Shown: positions 1 through 5,399, numbered from the stretch's first letter. The stretch is 7,458 nt of DNA from Clostridia bacterium (GCA_900766945.1 CAAFXD010000224.1:1-7458), one strand, 5' to 3'. Notes: generated by a model from the letters alone, not told the origin. A program made the numbers and translations.

Positions 1-264
1 CGTATGATTTCCAAACACCGCCCGCAATGTATGATTATCGGGTGCACCACGGACGAAACCGTTTGCCGACAGATGAATTTGTCTTGGGGCGTTGTGCCGC
101 TTTTATGCGACGAAAAGAAAAACACCGATGCGTTATTCTCACACGCGGTGGAGGTTGCCCGCAAAAACGGGTTTGTCACGGCGGGCGATGTGGTTGTGAT
201 TACCGCGGGAATTCCTTTGGGTATTTCGGGCACGACCAATATGCTCAAAGTGGAAAAGCTGTAA
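1..264 (+). CDS. pyk: Pyruvate kinase, C-terminal fragment (5' end outside window)
   Basis: The last 87 residues of a pyruvate kinase, which converts phosphoenolpyruvate and ADP to pyruvate and ATP in glycolysis in the cytoplasm. The reading frame is open from the first base and ends in TAA. The visible part is the C-terminal alpha/beta domain: a segment SKHRPQCMIIGCTTDE followed by the characteristic late motif GDVVVITAGIPLGISGTTN. The SGTTN turn belongs to the allosteric-site loop of this domain in bacterial enzymes. The protein ends about ten residues after that motif, so the extra C-terminal PEP-utiliser-like domain found in some Bacillus enzymes is absent. The catalytic barrel lies upstream and cannot be judged. 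A Spx/ArsC-family gene follows after 25 nt and may be co-transcribed. Identification is secure from the motifs; only the length is unknown. Confidence 0.95.
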   Translation, partial: RMISKHRPQCMIIGCTTDETVCRQMNLSWGVVPLLCDEKKNTDALFSHAVEVARKNGFVTAGDVVVITAGIPLGISGTTNMLKVEKL

Positions 265-289
265 AATTTCGGCGGAAAGGAAAACGACG

Positions 290-646
290 ATGCTGTTCAT
301 AGAATACCCCAAATGCACGACCTGCCAAAAGGCAAAAAAATGGCTTTCAGACAACGGATTTGTGTTCGAGGCGCGCAATATCAAAACGGAAAATCCAACT
401 TTTGACGAATTGCAGGCGTGGCATAGACAAAGCGGTTTGCCGCTCAAAAAATTCTTTAACACAAGCGGGCTTTTGTATAAATCTATGCAGTTAAAAGACA
501 AATTGCCCGCAATGACCGAGGAAGAACAATTACGGTTGCTTGCTACGGACGGTATGCTTGTGAAGCGTCCCCTGCTGATTACGGAAAATGCTGTCTTGAC
601 AGGCTTTCGGGAAAAGGAATGGTGCGAAGCGCTGAAAAATAAATAA
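290..646 (+). CDS. ArsC/Spx/YffB-family thioredoxin-fold protein
   Basis: A 118-residue protein of the arsenate reductase ArsC/Spx family. It opens with a beta strand leading to a CTTC motif (Cys9 and Cys12), as in Spx and YffB proteins. Further on it has the family core KRPLLITENAVLTGFREKEW (residues 92-111), equivalent to the KRP-(I/L)-x-GF segment of the family. Length matches the family (about 115-130 residues). The start ATG is set by GGAAAGG nine bases upstream. Members act as thiol reductases or, in Spx, bind the RNA polymerase alpha subunit under disulfide stress; the sequence alone does not decide which. The gene sits 25 nt after pyk on the same strand and is followed by a terminator, suggesting it is the last gene of that transcript. 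No arsenic-resistance partner (arsB, arsR) is visible, so a role in arsenate detoxification is not supported by context. Confidence 0.88.
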   Translation: MLFIEYPKCTTCQKAKKWLSDNGFVFEARNIKTENPTFDELQAWHRQSGLPLKKFFNTSGLLYKSMQLKDKLPAMTEEEQLRLLATDGMLVKRPLLITENAVLTGFREKEWCEALKNK

Positions 647-662
647 AACAACACAGAAAACA

Positions 663-696
663 CGCCGCAGAATTTCTTCTGCGGCGCGCGCTTTTT
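663..696. terminator. Intrinsic terminator, probably bidirectional
   Basis: A perfect 10-bp stem (663-672 with 677-686) closes a TTTC loop. On the + strand it is followed by CGCGC and then five T (692-696), ending the transcript of the ArsC/Spx-family gene. On the minus strand the same hairpin is followed by a U-rich stretch (bases 660 down to 641, mostly T in that direction), so it could also stop the minus-strand RNA that starts near 1022. The T run on the + side is separated from the stem by five bases, which makes the + direction less ideal than the shape of the stem suggests. Confidence 0.75.
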
Positions 697-852
697 CATA
701 TTGAATTGTCAACGGGTTACATACAAATTTGTTTTTGATACAAAAATCTATCTTGCTGTTCTTTGCGGCAACGGGAAACGAAAATCGTTTTTGTTTCTGT
801 CTTTCTCGTACCCTATTTCAGAACATTTCAATGCATTTGTTTCTTACGGTAT

Positions 853-1022
853 ACGGGGTAATCACTTTCTGCCCGTCGAATTTACCGCAAAGCACAGCGA
901 ACCGAATGCTGCGGTTCTTCTAAACAGTACATTGGATTCGCCTCCCAACTCACTTTCGCAATGTAACAAAGGGCTTTTCAGAACCGAGGTCCTCCGCCTC
1001 TTCAGGGTTTCTCCCTTTGTTC
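853..1022 (-). ncRNA. Candidate structured non-coding RNA, family not recognised
   Basis: Minus-strand transcript predicted from the strong promoter at 1056-1029, starting near 1022. Its first bases form a 9-bp perfect stem (1021-1013 with 973-965) that encloses a smaller helix (GAGG/CCTC with a seven-base loop). The next stem (964-959 with 934-929, 6 bp) abuts the first and could stack on it. A third stem (915-910 with 889-884) competes with an alternative (917-912 with 904-899), and a fourth is possible at 876-872 with 857-853. No reading frame with a ribosome binding site lies downstream on this strand, and only a convergent + strand gene follows, so it is not a leader of a visible gene. 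The 3' end may extend to the shared terminator near 650, giving about 370 nt; 853 is simply where clear structure stops. I looked for hallmarks of RNase P RNA, tmRNA, SRP RNA, T-box and common riboswitches and saw none. Confidence 0.5.
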
Positions 1023-1028
1023 ACTTAC

Positions 1029-1056
1029 AGTATAGCACATATTTGTTAAATGTCAA
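1029..1056 (-). promoter_or_regulatory. Strong sigma-A promoter with extended -10, minus strand
   Basis: Reading on the minus strand: a perfect -35 TTGACA (1056-1051), a 16-bp spacer, and -10 TATACT (1034-1029) preceded by TGC, which makes an extended -10. The expected start is a G or A near 1022-1021. An AT-rich tract upstream (about 1057-1095) could act as an UP element. It is the best-matching promoter in the window and it points into a region without any protein gene. Confidence 0.82.
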
Positions 1057-1157
1057 TAGTTTTTTCTTGATTTTTATAAAATTTATATATAAATAGACGG
1101 ATTTGTGGAAGATGCCCAAAAAAGAAAGCGTTTTTCTCTGCAAGCAGTTTTTTACAG

Positions 1158-1186
1158 TTGACGGAATCAAATTTTCGGGGTAAAAT
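1158..1186 (+). promoter_or_regulatory. Sigma-A promoter of the DUF1292 gene
   Basis: TTGACG (1158-1163), a 17-bp spacer and TAAAAT (1181-1186) give a good housekeeping promoter, with transcription expected to start near 1192-1194. The start of the DUF1292 gene at 1215 has its AAAGGAG site at 1202-1208, so the leader is only about 20 nt. The -35 lies where an upstream in-frame ATG (1158) would be, which argues against that start. A weaker pair, TTGATT (1067-1072) and TAAATA (1090-1095), lies further upstream and is less convincing. Confidence 0.7.
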
Positions 1187-1214
1187 GAGTACAGAACACA
1201 CAAAGGAGAACACT

Positions 1215-1517
1215 ATGGACGAGAATTACAATCCCGACATTGTCAGCGTGGTCGATGAGGACGGCGTGGAGCATATTTTTGAGGAATTAGACCGCATTGA
1301 AACCGACGACGCGCGCTATGTGGCGCTGTTGCCTGTGTATGATGAGGCAGAGGAAATTTTAGAGGACGACGGCGAGTTGATTATTTTAAAGGTCAGCGAG
1401 GAGGACGGCGAAACCTATTTAGAGCCGATTGAGGACGAGGACGAATTCAACGAAATCGGCAGTATTTTTGAAGAACGTCTTTCGGATTTATTTGACATTG
1501 CCGAGGACGAAGAATAA
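1215..1517 (+). CDS. DUF1292 family acidic protein (YrzB-like)
   Basis: A 100-residue, very acidic protein. Its core reads NPDIVSVVDEDGVEHIFEEL followed by a segment with ARYVALLPVYD and then LIILKVSEEDGETYLEPIEDE. This strand pattern (D-E-DG-E, then YVALLP, then ILKV..EDGE..L.PIEDEDE) is that of DUF1292, a small conserved Firmicutes family of unknown function represented by YrzB in Bacillus subtilis. The C-terminal part is a short helix rich in Glu and Asp (about residues 75-100). I chose ATG 1215 because AAAGGAG sits seven bases upstream and because the upstream in-frame ATGs at 1158 and 1185 lie in or just after the promoter. In many Firmicutes the gene lies beside alaS and ruvX-type genes; here it stands alone with its own promoter and a structured RNA downstream. 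No function can be given. Confidence 0.9.
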   Translation: MDENYNPDIVSVVDEDGVEHIFEELDRIETDDARYVALLPVYDEAEEILEDDGELIILKVSEEDGETYLEPIEDEDEFNEIGSIFEERLSDLFDIAEDEE

Positions 1518-1520
1518 GGT
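1492..1520 (+). promoter_or_regulatory. Possible promoter for the 6S-like RNA, inside the end of the DUF1292 gene
   Basis: TTGACA (1492-1497) is a perfect -35 followed after 17 bp by TAAGGT (1515-1520), a weak -10 that contains the stop codon of the DUF1292 gene. Transcription would start near 1527, about 28 nt before the closing stem of the RNA, so 5' processing would be needed. The TTGACA codes for part of the DUF1292 protein and may be chance. The region between 1521 and 1550 has no better promoter. Confidence 0.35.
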
Positions 1521-1554
1521 ATTTTTCGTACACATTTACACATACTGATTTTAA

Positions 1555-1736
1555 CCTGCCCGATGCGACAAACGCACGGTACAATATTAACCCAACACAT
1601 TTTTATCGGGAGTCGGAATTCCGAGGCGGTGTGCAGACCTCCCGCAGTTTTGCGGACGTTGGGAGCACTAAACCCGAGGAAAGACACCCACCTGCTTATT
1701 TGCAGGTTATTATTTGCCGTGTGCGGTCGGGCGGGG
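1555..1736 (+). ncRNA. Candidate 6S-like structured RNA
   Basis: About 180 nt that fold into one long rod. The ends pair over nine positions (1555-1563 with 1727-1735, one G-U), followed by a second helix (CGCA 1573-1576 with TGCG 1722-1725, then CGG with CCG). Inside is a largely unpaired region: 1581-1605 on the 5' side, and on the 3' side about 1678-1715 interrupted by a perfect hairpin (1690-1695 with 1702-1707). The apical arm begins with TCGGG (1606-1610) pairing with CCCGA (1673-1677) and continues with GTGC/GCAC and TCCC/GGGA to a CGCA/TGCG tip. Closing stem, central bubble, 3'-side hairpin and apical arm match 6S RNA, which mimics an open promoter and binds sigma-A RNA polymerase. 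The size also fits (180-200 nt). This is by architecture, not by a sequence match I could verify. The alternative is a cis-acting leader, since a terminator follows. Confidence 0.5.
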
Positions 1737-1752
1737 ATTACAAAAACAAAAG

Positions 1753-1786
1753 AAGCGTTCCGACTTTTCGGTCGGGGCGCTTTTTT
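1753..1786 (+). terminator. Intrinsic terminator after the structured RNA
   Basis: A 12-bp stem (1753-1764 with 1771-1782, two G-U pairs) with a TTTTCG loop runs straight into six T (1781-1786). This is a textbook Rho-independent terminator. It would end the transcript containing the 6S-like RNA and separates it from the ABC transporter genes that start 143 nt later. Confidence 0.9.
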
Positions 1787-1867
1787 CATTTACCGATACA
1801 AAAAGTGACAAAACTGTAAGCGAAAATTCACCGAGTTGTAAGATTTGCCGTTTAGAATAAGGGGCAA

Positions 1868-1914
1868 GTTGAGAGAACACACGGTCTGCGCATCCGGTGA
1901 AGTTCTCTCCGAAC
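1868..1914 (+). promoter_or_regulatory. Leader hairpin just before the ABC transporter genes
   Basis: GAGAGAAC (1871-1878) pairs perfectly with GTTCTCTC (1902-1909). The helix can be lengthened at the base by GTT (1868-1870) with AAC (1912-1914) across a two-base bulge, and inside by CAC-GG (1880-1884) with CC-G-GTG (1894-1899). The 3' side ends one base before the AAAGGAG ribosome binding site (1916-1922) of the ATPase gene. It has no T run and so is not a terminator. It could affect translation or mRNA stability, or be an operator; the sequence does not decide. The stretch 1787-1867 shows no convincing promoter, only a possible -10 TAGAAT at 1853-1858. Confidence 0.5.
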
Positions 1915-1928
1915 GAAAGGAGAACACT

Positions 1929-2612
1929 ATGGACATTGTAAAAGTTGAACATCTCTCAAAAACATACGGCAAAGGCGACACACAGGTGCACGCGCTCGAT
2001 AATGTTTCGTTTACCGTTCCGCAAGGGCAGTTTTTGGCAATTGTGGGGCCGTCCGGCTCGGGAAAATCCACACTTTTACACATTTTGGGCGGGGTGGACA
2101 CGCCGACCTCGGGCAGTGTCAACATCGGCGGCACAGACATCGGCAAATTAGACGAAACGGCGCTCGCGATTTTCCGCCGCCGCCAAATCGGCTTGATTTA
2201 TCAGTTTTACAACTTAATCCCGATTTTAACCGTAGAGGAAAACCTCACCCTTCCCCTGCTGCTTGACGGCAGAAAGCCCGACCGCAAACACATTGAAAAT
2301 TTGGTTTCGGTGTTGGGGCTTGAAAACCGTTTGTATCACCTGCCCAATCAACTTTCGGGCGGCCAGCAACAGCGCGTTTCTATCGGCAGGGCGCTTGTGA
2401 ACAATCCCGCGCTTGTGCTTGCGGACGAGCCGACCGGCAATTTGGACAGCGAAAACAGCCGTGAAATTATGGCACTTTTACGCCGCTTCAACCGCGAATA
2501 CAAGCAAACGGTGATTGTGATTACACACGATGAGAACATCGCCCTTTCCGCTGACCGCGTTTTGGCGATAGAGGACGGCAAAATTGTCCGCGACGAGGTG
2601 CAGTCGGTATGA
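1929..2612 (+). CDS. ABC transporter ATP-binding protein, MacB/LolD type
   Basis: A 227-residue ABC ATPase with all motifs intact: Walker A GPSGSGKST (40-48), Q-loop Gln92, signature LSGGQ (142-146) followed by QQRV, Walker B LVLADE (162-167) with the D-loop NLD (171-173), and switch His200 in VITHD. The sequence STLLHILGGVDTPTSG and ADEPTGNLDS place it in the MacB/LolD/FtsE-type group, which works with FtsX-fold permeases. It hydrolyses ATP at the cytoplasmic face to drive the partner permease. ATG 1929 is chosen because AAAGGAG (1916-1922) precedes it and the homologous region starts with it; an in-frame ATG at 1845 would add 28 residues unlike the family and encode the leader hairpin. The stop overlaps the permease start by 4 nt (ATGA), indicating translational coupling. 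Substrate unknown. Confidence 0.95.
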   Translation: MDIVKVEHLSKTYGKGDTQVHALDNVSFTVPQGQFLAIVGPSGSGKSTLLHILGGVDTPTSGSVNIGGTDIGKLDETALAIFRRRQIGLIYQFYNLIPILTVEENLTLPLLLDGRKPDRKHIENLVSVLGLENRLYHLPNQLSGGQQQRVSIGRALVNNPALVLADEPTGNLDSENSREIMALLRRFNREYKQTVIVITHDENIALSADRVLAIEDGKIVRDEVQSV

Positions 2613-5143
2613 AAATCGTAAACAAATTAACACTGCGACACTTGAAAGAAAACAAAAAACGCACGGTGATTACCGTCATCGGGATTATCATTTCCGTTGC
2701 GATGCTGACGGCAACCTGCGTTTCGGTTACCTCGCTTGCGGCTGTGTATGCCCGCGATTTGCTGTATATGGGCGGCGAATGGCACGCTGTACTCCCCTCT
2801 GCAACCGCACAACAGATAGAAACGCTGGAAAAAAATACGGATTTAAAATATGTTGCCGCTTACAAAGCGATGGACGGCGATCTATATTCCTTTAATTTAC
2901 ATAACGATAAGCGCGTATCCTTAGGTATCGGCGATATGGGCGCAGGAAATCGCGATTATTTCGCCGCCTTTCTCACCGGAAAATACACCGGTACAATCCC
3001 AAAAGACGACACCGAAATTATGGTCAACCGTTCGCTTTTGGAAAAGAACGGTCTAAACTGGAATTTAGGCGACAAGGTAACGCTTGACCTCGGCAAACGC
3101 TATACCACAGACGAATTCGGGGCACAGCGTTTGACTGCCGCCAATTACACCGTCGGCGAAGCTTTTGAAAGCATCGGCGAAAAGACCTTTACCGTGGTGG
3201 GTATTTTAGAAGAAAATCCGCCGACGCGCGGCGTGCAGATTTTGCGCGGACTTTCCAAAGCGGAATTGGACGGTGCAGGGGTTTACTTAACCGCAAACAC
3301 GCTCGACAATGCCACGGAATCCGTTTTGACAGACGCGGTAACAAACGCAGGTCTTTCGGCAAAAGATTTGGAATTTAACAAAGATTTATTCCGCTATAAC
3401 TGGATTGTGCGCGATGTGGACGAGGGTATGCGGATACTTTTACACTTTGCCGAGATTATTTTGGTACTGATTATGATTGCCTCCGTCATGCTCATTTACA
3501 ACGCATTCAGCATTTCTCTCTCCGAGCGTTCCCGGTATCTCGGTATGCTCGCCTCGGTGGGGGCGACAAAAGCGCAAAAGCGCCGTTCCGTCTATTTTGA
3601 GGGCGCGGTGTTGGGCGCTGTCGGCATTCCGTTGGGCTTCGGTGCCGGGCTTTTGGGTATGGCAATTACCTTTAAAGCCATCAGCCCGTTGCTCCAAAAA
3701 AGCGGGCTGAATATGGAAAACACCTTAACGCTTGTGTTCCCGTGGTGGATTTTGCCCGTGATTGCGGTGTTGAGCATTGTGACCATTGCGATTTCCGCCT
3801 ATATCCCCGCCCGCCGCGCTTCGCGCACCACACCGATTGACGCCCTGCGGCAGACGAGTGATGTCAAGGTGAAAGCCCGCAAGCTGAAATCCCCGAAAAT
3901 CATTCGCAAGATATTCGGCTACGAGGGCGAGCTTGCCTATAAAAATATGAAACGCAACGGCAAAAAGTCCCGCGTCATTACAAGTGCCTTGATACTTTCG
4001 GTCGTCCTGTTTTTGTCGGTCAACACATTTTGTTCGATGTTCCAAGAAGCCAACCAAATGTCGGGCGAGATGCCGTATCAACTCTATGTGGAAACGCCGC
4101 AAACGGAAAAAACGCGTTTGTATGCGGATTTGGCGCAAACGGACGGTGTGGATGCGTATTACAGTGCGCTGAACACATACTTTTCCAAAGTGCGCTGTGA
4201 CAGCAAGCACTTAAAAGCCGCATACCGCGACAAATACACAAAAGACGGGTATGTACTCGGTATCAATGTGTTAGAGGACGCCGATTTTAATGCACTTTGC
4301 ACCGAAAACCAACTCGATTACCATACCTTTTACCAAAAATCGGACAGCGAACTGCCGATTTTGGTGATGAACAGCGCCGACCACAAAGTGAACGCCGCGC
4401 CGATATTTGAGGATTCGGTTGTCGGCACAGCGTTGGAAATTCCCGAAGACAGAAACGGTACATTGTCGTTTACCGTGACGGTCAAAGGACTGATACGCTA
4501 CCGCAACGCCGATTTATATGCCTATGACTTATCGCAACCGTCTGTGGTCTCTGCGTTCGTGCCGCTTTCGGTGGCAAGCGAAAAATTTGATTTTTCGCAA
4601 ACGATTGTCGGTATTGAAACGAAAACCCACGCCGAAACGGCGGAAACCATCCAAAAACTGCTCGAAAACGAGGGGTATGAAAAGAGTTATGTGATGGACG
4701 CGGTGGCGCAAACGGAAATGATGAACTCTACCATTTTGATTATGCAGGTGTTTATTTACGGGTTTATCACGCTGATGACGCTGATTTCCGTTGCCAACAT
4801 TTTTAACACCGTTTCCACAGGCATTGACCTGCGGCGCAAGGAATTTGCGATGCTCAAATCCGTGGGCGTTACGCCGAAAGGATTTCGGAAAATGCTGCGG
4901 TTTGAAAGCCTGTTTTACGGCTTAAAAGCGCTCATATATGGGTTGCCGCTGAGTCTTATCATCAGCGTGCTGATGTGGAAAACCTTGACCGAAGGCTTTG
5001 CCCTCGCCTTCCACCCCGATTGGCGCATCTATCTCGGTGTGGTTGTCGCCGTATTCTTTATCACGGGGATTTCGATGGCGTATGCGACCTCGAAAGTCAA
5101 GAAAGACTCGATTATCGAAACGCTCAAATCCGAAATCAATTAA
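2609..5143 (+). CDS. ABC transporter permease with two FtsX modules
   Basis: An 844-residue membrane protein, the partner of the ATPase that overlaps it. It has eight likely membrane segments in two sets of four: about 18-42, 282-302, 332-357 and 378-400, then 457-475, 708-732, 768-788 and 807-828. Large outside domains lie between the first and second helix of each set (about 43-281 and 476-707). Each set carries an FtsX signature: SRYLGMLASVGAT then EGAVLGAVGIPLG (309-343), and KEFAMLKSVGVTP then ESLFYGLKALIYG (744-778). Each ends with a related tail (PARRASRTTPIDALRQ; TSKVKKDSIIETLKSE). The protein is thus an internal duplication that supplies both halves of the transporter, as usual in Firmicutes. 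Family members move or release peptides, antimicrobials, macrolides or lipoproteins. No two-component system or other regulator is adjacent, so a Bce-type antibiotic role is not shown. Confidence 0.93.
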   Translation: MKIVNKLTLRHLKENKKRTVITVIGIIISVAMLTATCVSVTSLAAVYARDLLYMGGEWHAVLPSATAQQIETLEKNTDLKYVAAYKAMDGDLYSFNLHNDKRVSLGIGDMGAGNRDYFAAFLTGKYTGTIPKDDTEIMVNRSLLEKNGLNWNLGDKVTLDLGKRYTTDEFGAQRLTAANYTVGEAFESIGEKTFTVVGILEENPPTRGVQILRGLSKAELDGAGVYLTANTLDNATESVLTDAVTNAGLSAKDLEFNKDLFRYNWIVRDVDEGMRILLHFAEIILVLIMIASVMLIYNAFSISLSERSRYLGMLASVGATKAQKRRSVYFEGAVLGAVGIPLGFGAGLLGMAITFKAISPLLQKSGLNMENTLTLVFPWWILPVIAVLSIVTIAISAYIPARRASRTTPIDALRQTSDVKVKARKLKSPKIIRKIFGYEGELAYKNMKRNGKKSRVITSALILSVVLFLSVNTFCSMFQEANQMSGEMPYQLYVETPQTEKTRLYADLAQTDGVDAYYSALNTYFSKVRCDSKHLKAAYRDKYTKDGYVLGINVLEDADFNALCTENQLDYHTFYQKSDSELPILVMNSADHKVNAAPIFEDSVVGTALEIPEDRNGTLSFTVTVKGLIRYRNADLYAYDLSQPSVVSAFVPLSVASEKFDFSQTIVGIETKTHAETAETIQKLLENEGYEKSYVMDAVAQTEMMNSTILIMQVFIYGFITLMTLISVANIFNTVSTGIDLRRKEFAMLKSVGVTPKGFRKMLRFESLFYGLKALIYGLPLSLIISVLMWKTLTEGFALAFHPDWRIYLGVVVAVFFITGISMAYATSKVKKDSIIETLKSEIN

Positions 5144-5164
5144 AGTTTTTAAAGGCAACAAAAT

Positions 5165-5212
5165 CCACCGCCGTAAAAAGGAGCTTTCCTTTTACGGCGG
5201 TGGTTGTTTTTT
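5165..5212 (+). terminator. Intrinsic terminator of the ABC transporter operon
   Basis: A perfect 14-bp stem (5165-5178 with 5190-5203) that extends past one bulged A by GGA/TCC to a small loop, followed by TTG and six T (5207-5212). It lies 21 nt after the permease stop codon. In the opposite direction the hairpin is followed by ATTTTGTTG, so it may also weakly stop read-through from the minus-strand operon. Confidence 0.93.
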
Positions 5213-5242
5213 GTGTGTATGCATCGCGTGCCCGTCCTTTTT

Positions 5243-5330
5243 TGTCATTCTGAGCCGACAGGCGAAGAATCTCGTTTCACAGAATTACATTTTGTACTGT
5301 TTGAGATCCTTCGCTTCGCTCAGGATGACA
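5243..5330. repeat. Imperfect palindromic intergenic repeat (MITE/REP-like)
   Basis: An 88-bp inverted repeat. The outer arms TGTCATTCTGAGC (5243-5255) and GCTCAGGATGACA (5318-5330) pair with one G-U. The inner arms GCGAAGAATCTC (5262-5273) and GAGATCCTTCGC (5303-5314) pair with one mismatch. The centre (5274-5302) is AT-rich and unpaired. The arm sequence (GTCATTCTGAGC, GCGAAGAATCTC) resembles a dispersed palindrome I know from many bacterial genomes, usually between genes in many copies. It carries no protein gene. A T-rich stretch follows on the + side (5331-5346). Copy number in this genome cannot be seen from one window. Confidence 0.75.
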
Positions 5331-5370
5331 TTTTATTTGCTTTTTTGTGATGCATTTGCGGAACGGTCAA

Positions 5371-5388
5371 GCGTGTTTCCCAACACGC
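5371..5388 (-). other. Small hairpin after the transglutaminase gene
   Basis: GCGTGTT (5371-5377) and AACACGC (5382-5388) form a perfect 7-bp stem with a four-base loop, eleven bases after the transglutaminase stop codon on the minus strand. No T run follows it in that direction, so it is not a standard intrinsic terminator. It may protect the 3' end of the operon mRNA or act with Rho. The true transcript end is not evident. Confidence 0.4.
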
Positions 5389-5399
5389 GAATTGAGAAA

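Noticed and set aside
290..646. Arsenic resistance locus
   Set aside because: Only a Spx/ArsC-like gene is present; no arsR, arsB or acr3 neighbour, and the CTTC motif fits Spx/YffB as well as arsenate reductase.
139..699. A 186-residue open frame on the minus strand
   Set aside because: It lies opposite pyk and the ArsC/Spx-family gene, includes the terminator hairpin, has no family features and no good ribosome binding site.
707..712. TTGACA on the minus strand as a second promoter
   Set aside because: The -10 position falls inside the GC-rich terminator stem.
990..1010. GAGGCGGAGGACC on the minus strand resembling the start of a SAM-I riboswitch
   Set aside because: The following conserved segments of the S-box core are absent and no gene follows in that direction.
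701..1096. A 131-residue open frame on the + strand in the large gap
   Set aside because: It has no ribosome binding site, low-complexity Phe/Ser-rich translation, and runs through the minus-strand promoter and the paired stems of the RNA candidate. It is better explained as the complement of a structured RNA.
1158..1214. Upstream in-frame start for the DUF1292 protein
   Set aside because: The first 19 residues would be coded from the promoter itself and have no ribosome binding site; 1215 has a strong one.
1670..1690. GAGGAAAGAC resembling the conserved GAGGAAAGTCC of RNase P RNA
   Set aside because: Only part of the motif matches, the partner ACAGAAA-type 3' segment is missing, and the whole element is too short (about 180 nt).
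1845..1928. Upstream in-frame start for the ABC ATPase
   Set aside because: It would add 28 residues unlike the family and translate through the leader hairpin; 1929 has the ribosome binding site at the right distance.
5238..5348. TTTTTTGT on both sides of the palindromic repeat (5238-5245 and 5341-5348) as a target site duplication
   Set aside because: The right copy is ten bases away from the repeat end and the left copy overlaps it; T runs are common here, so it is not a convincing duplication.
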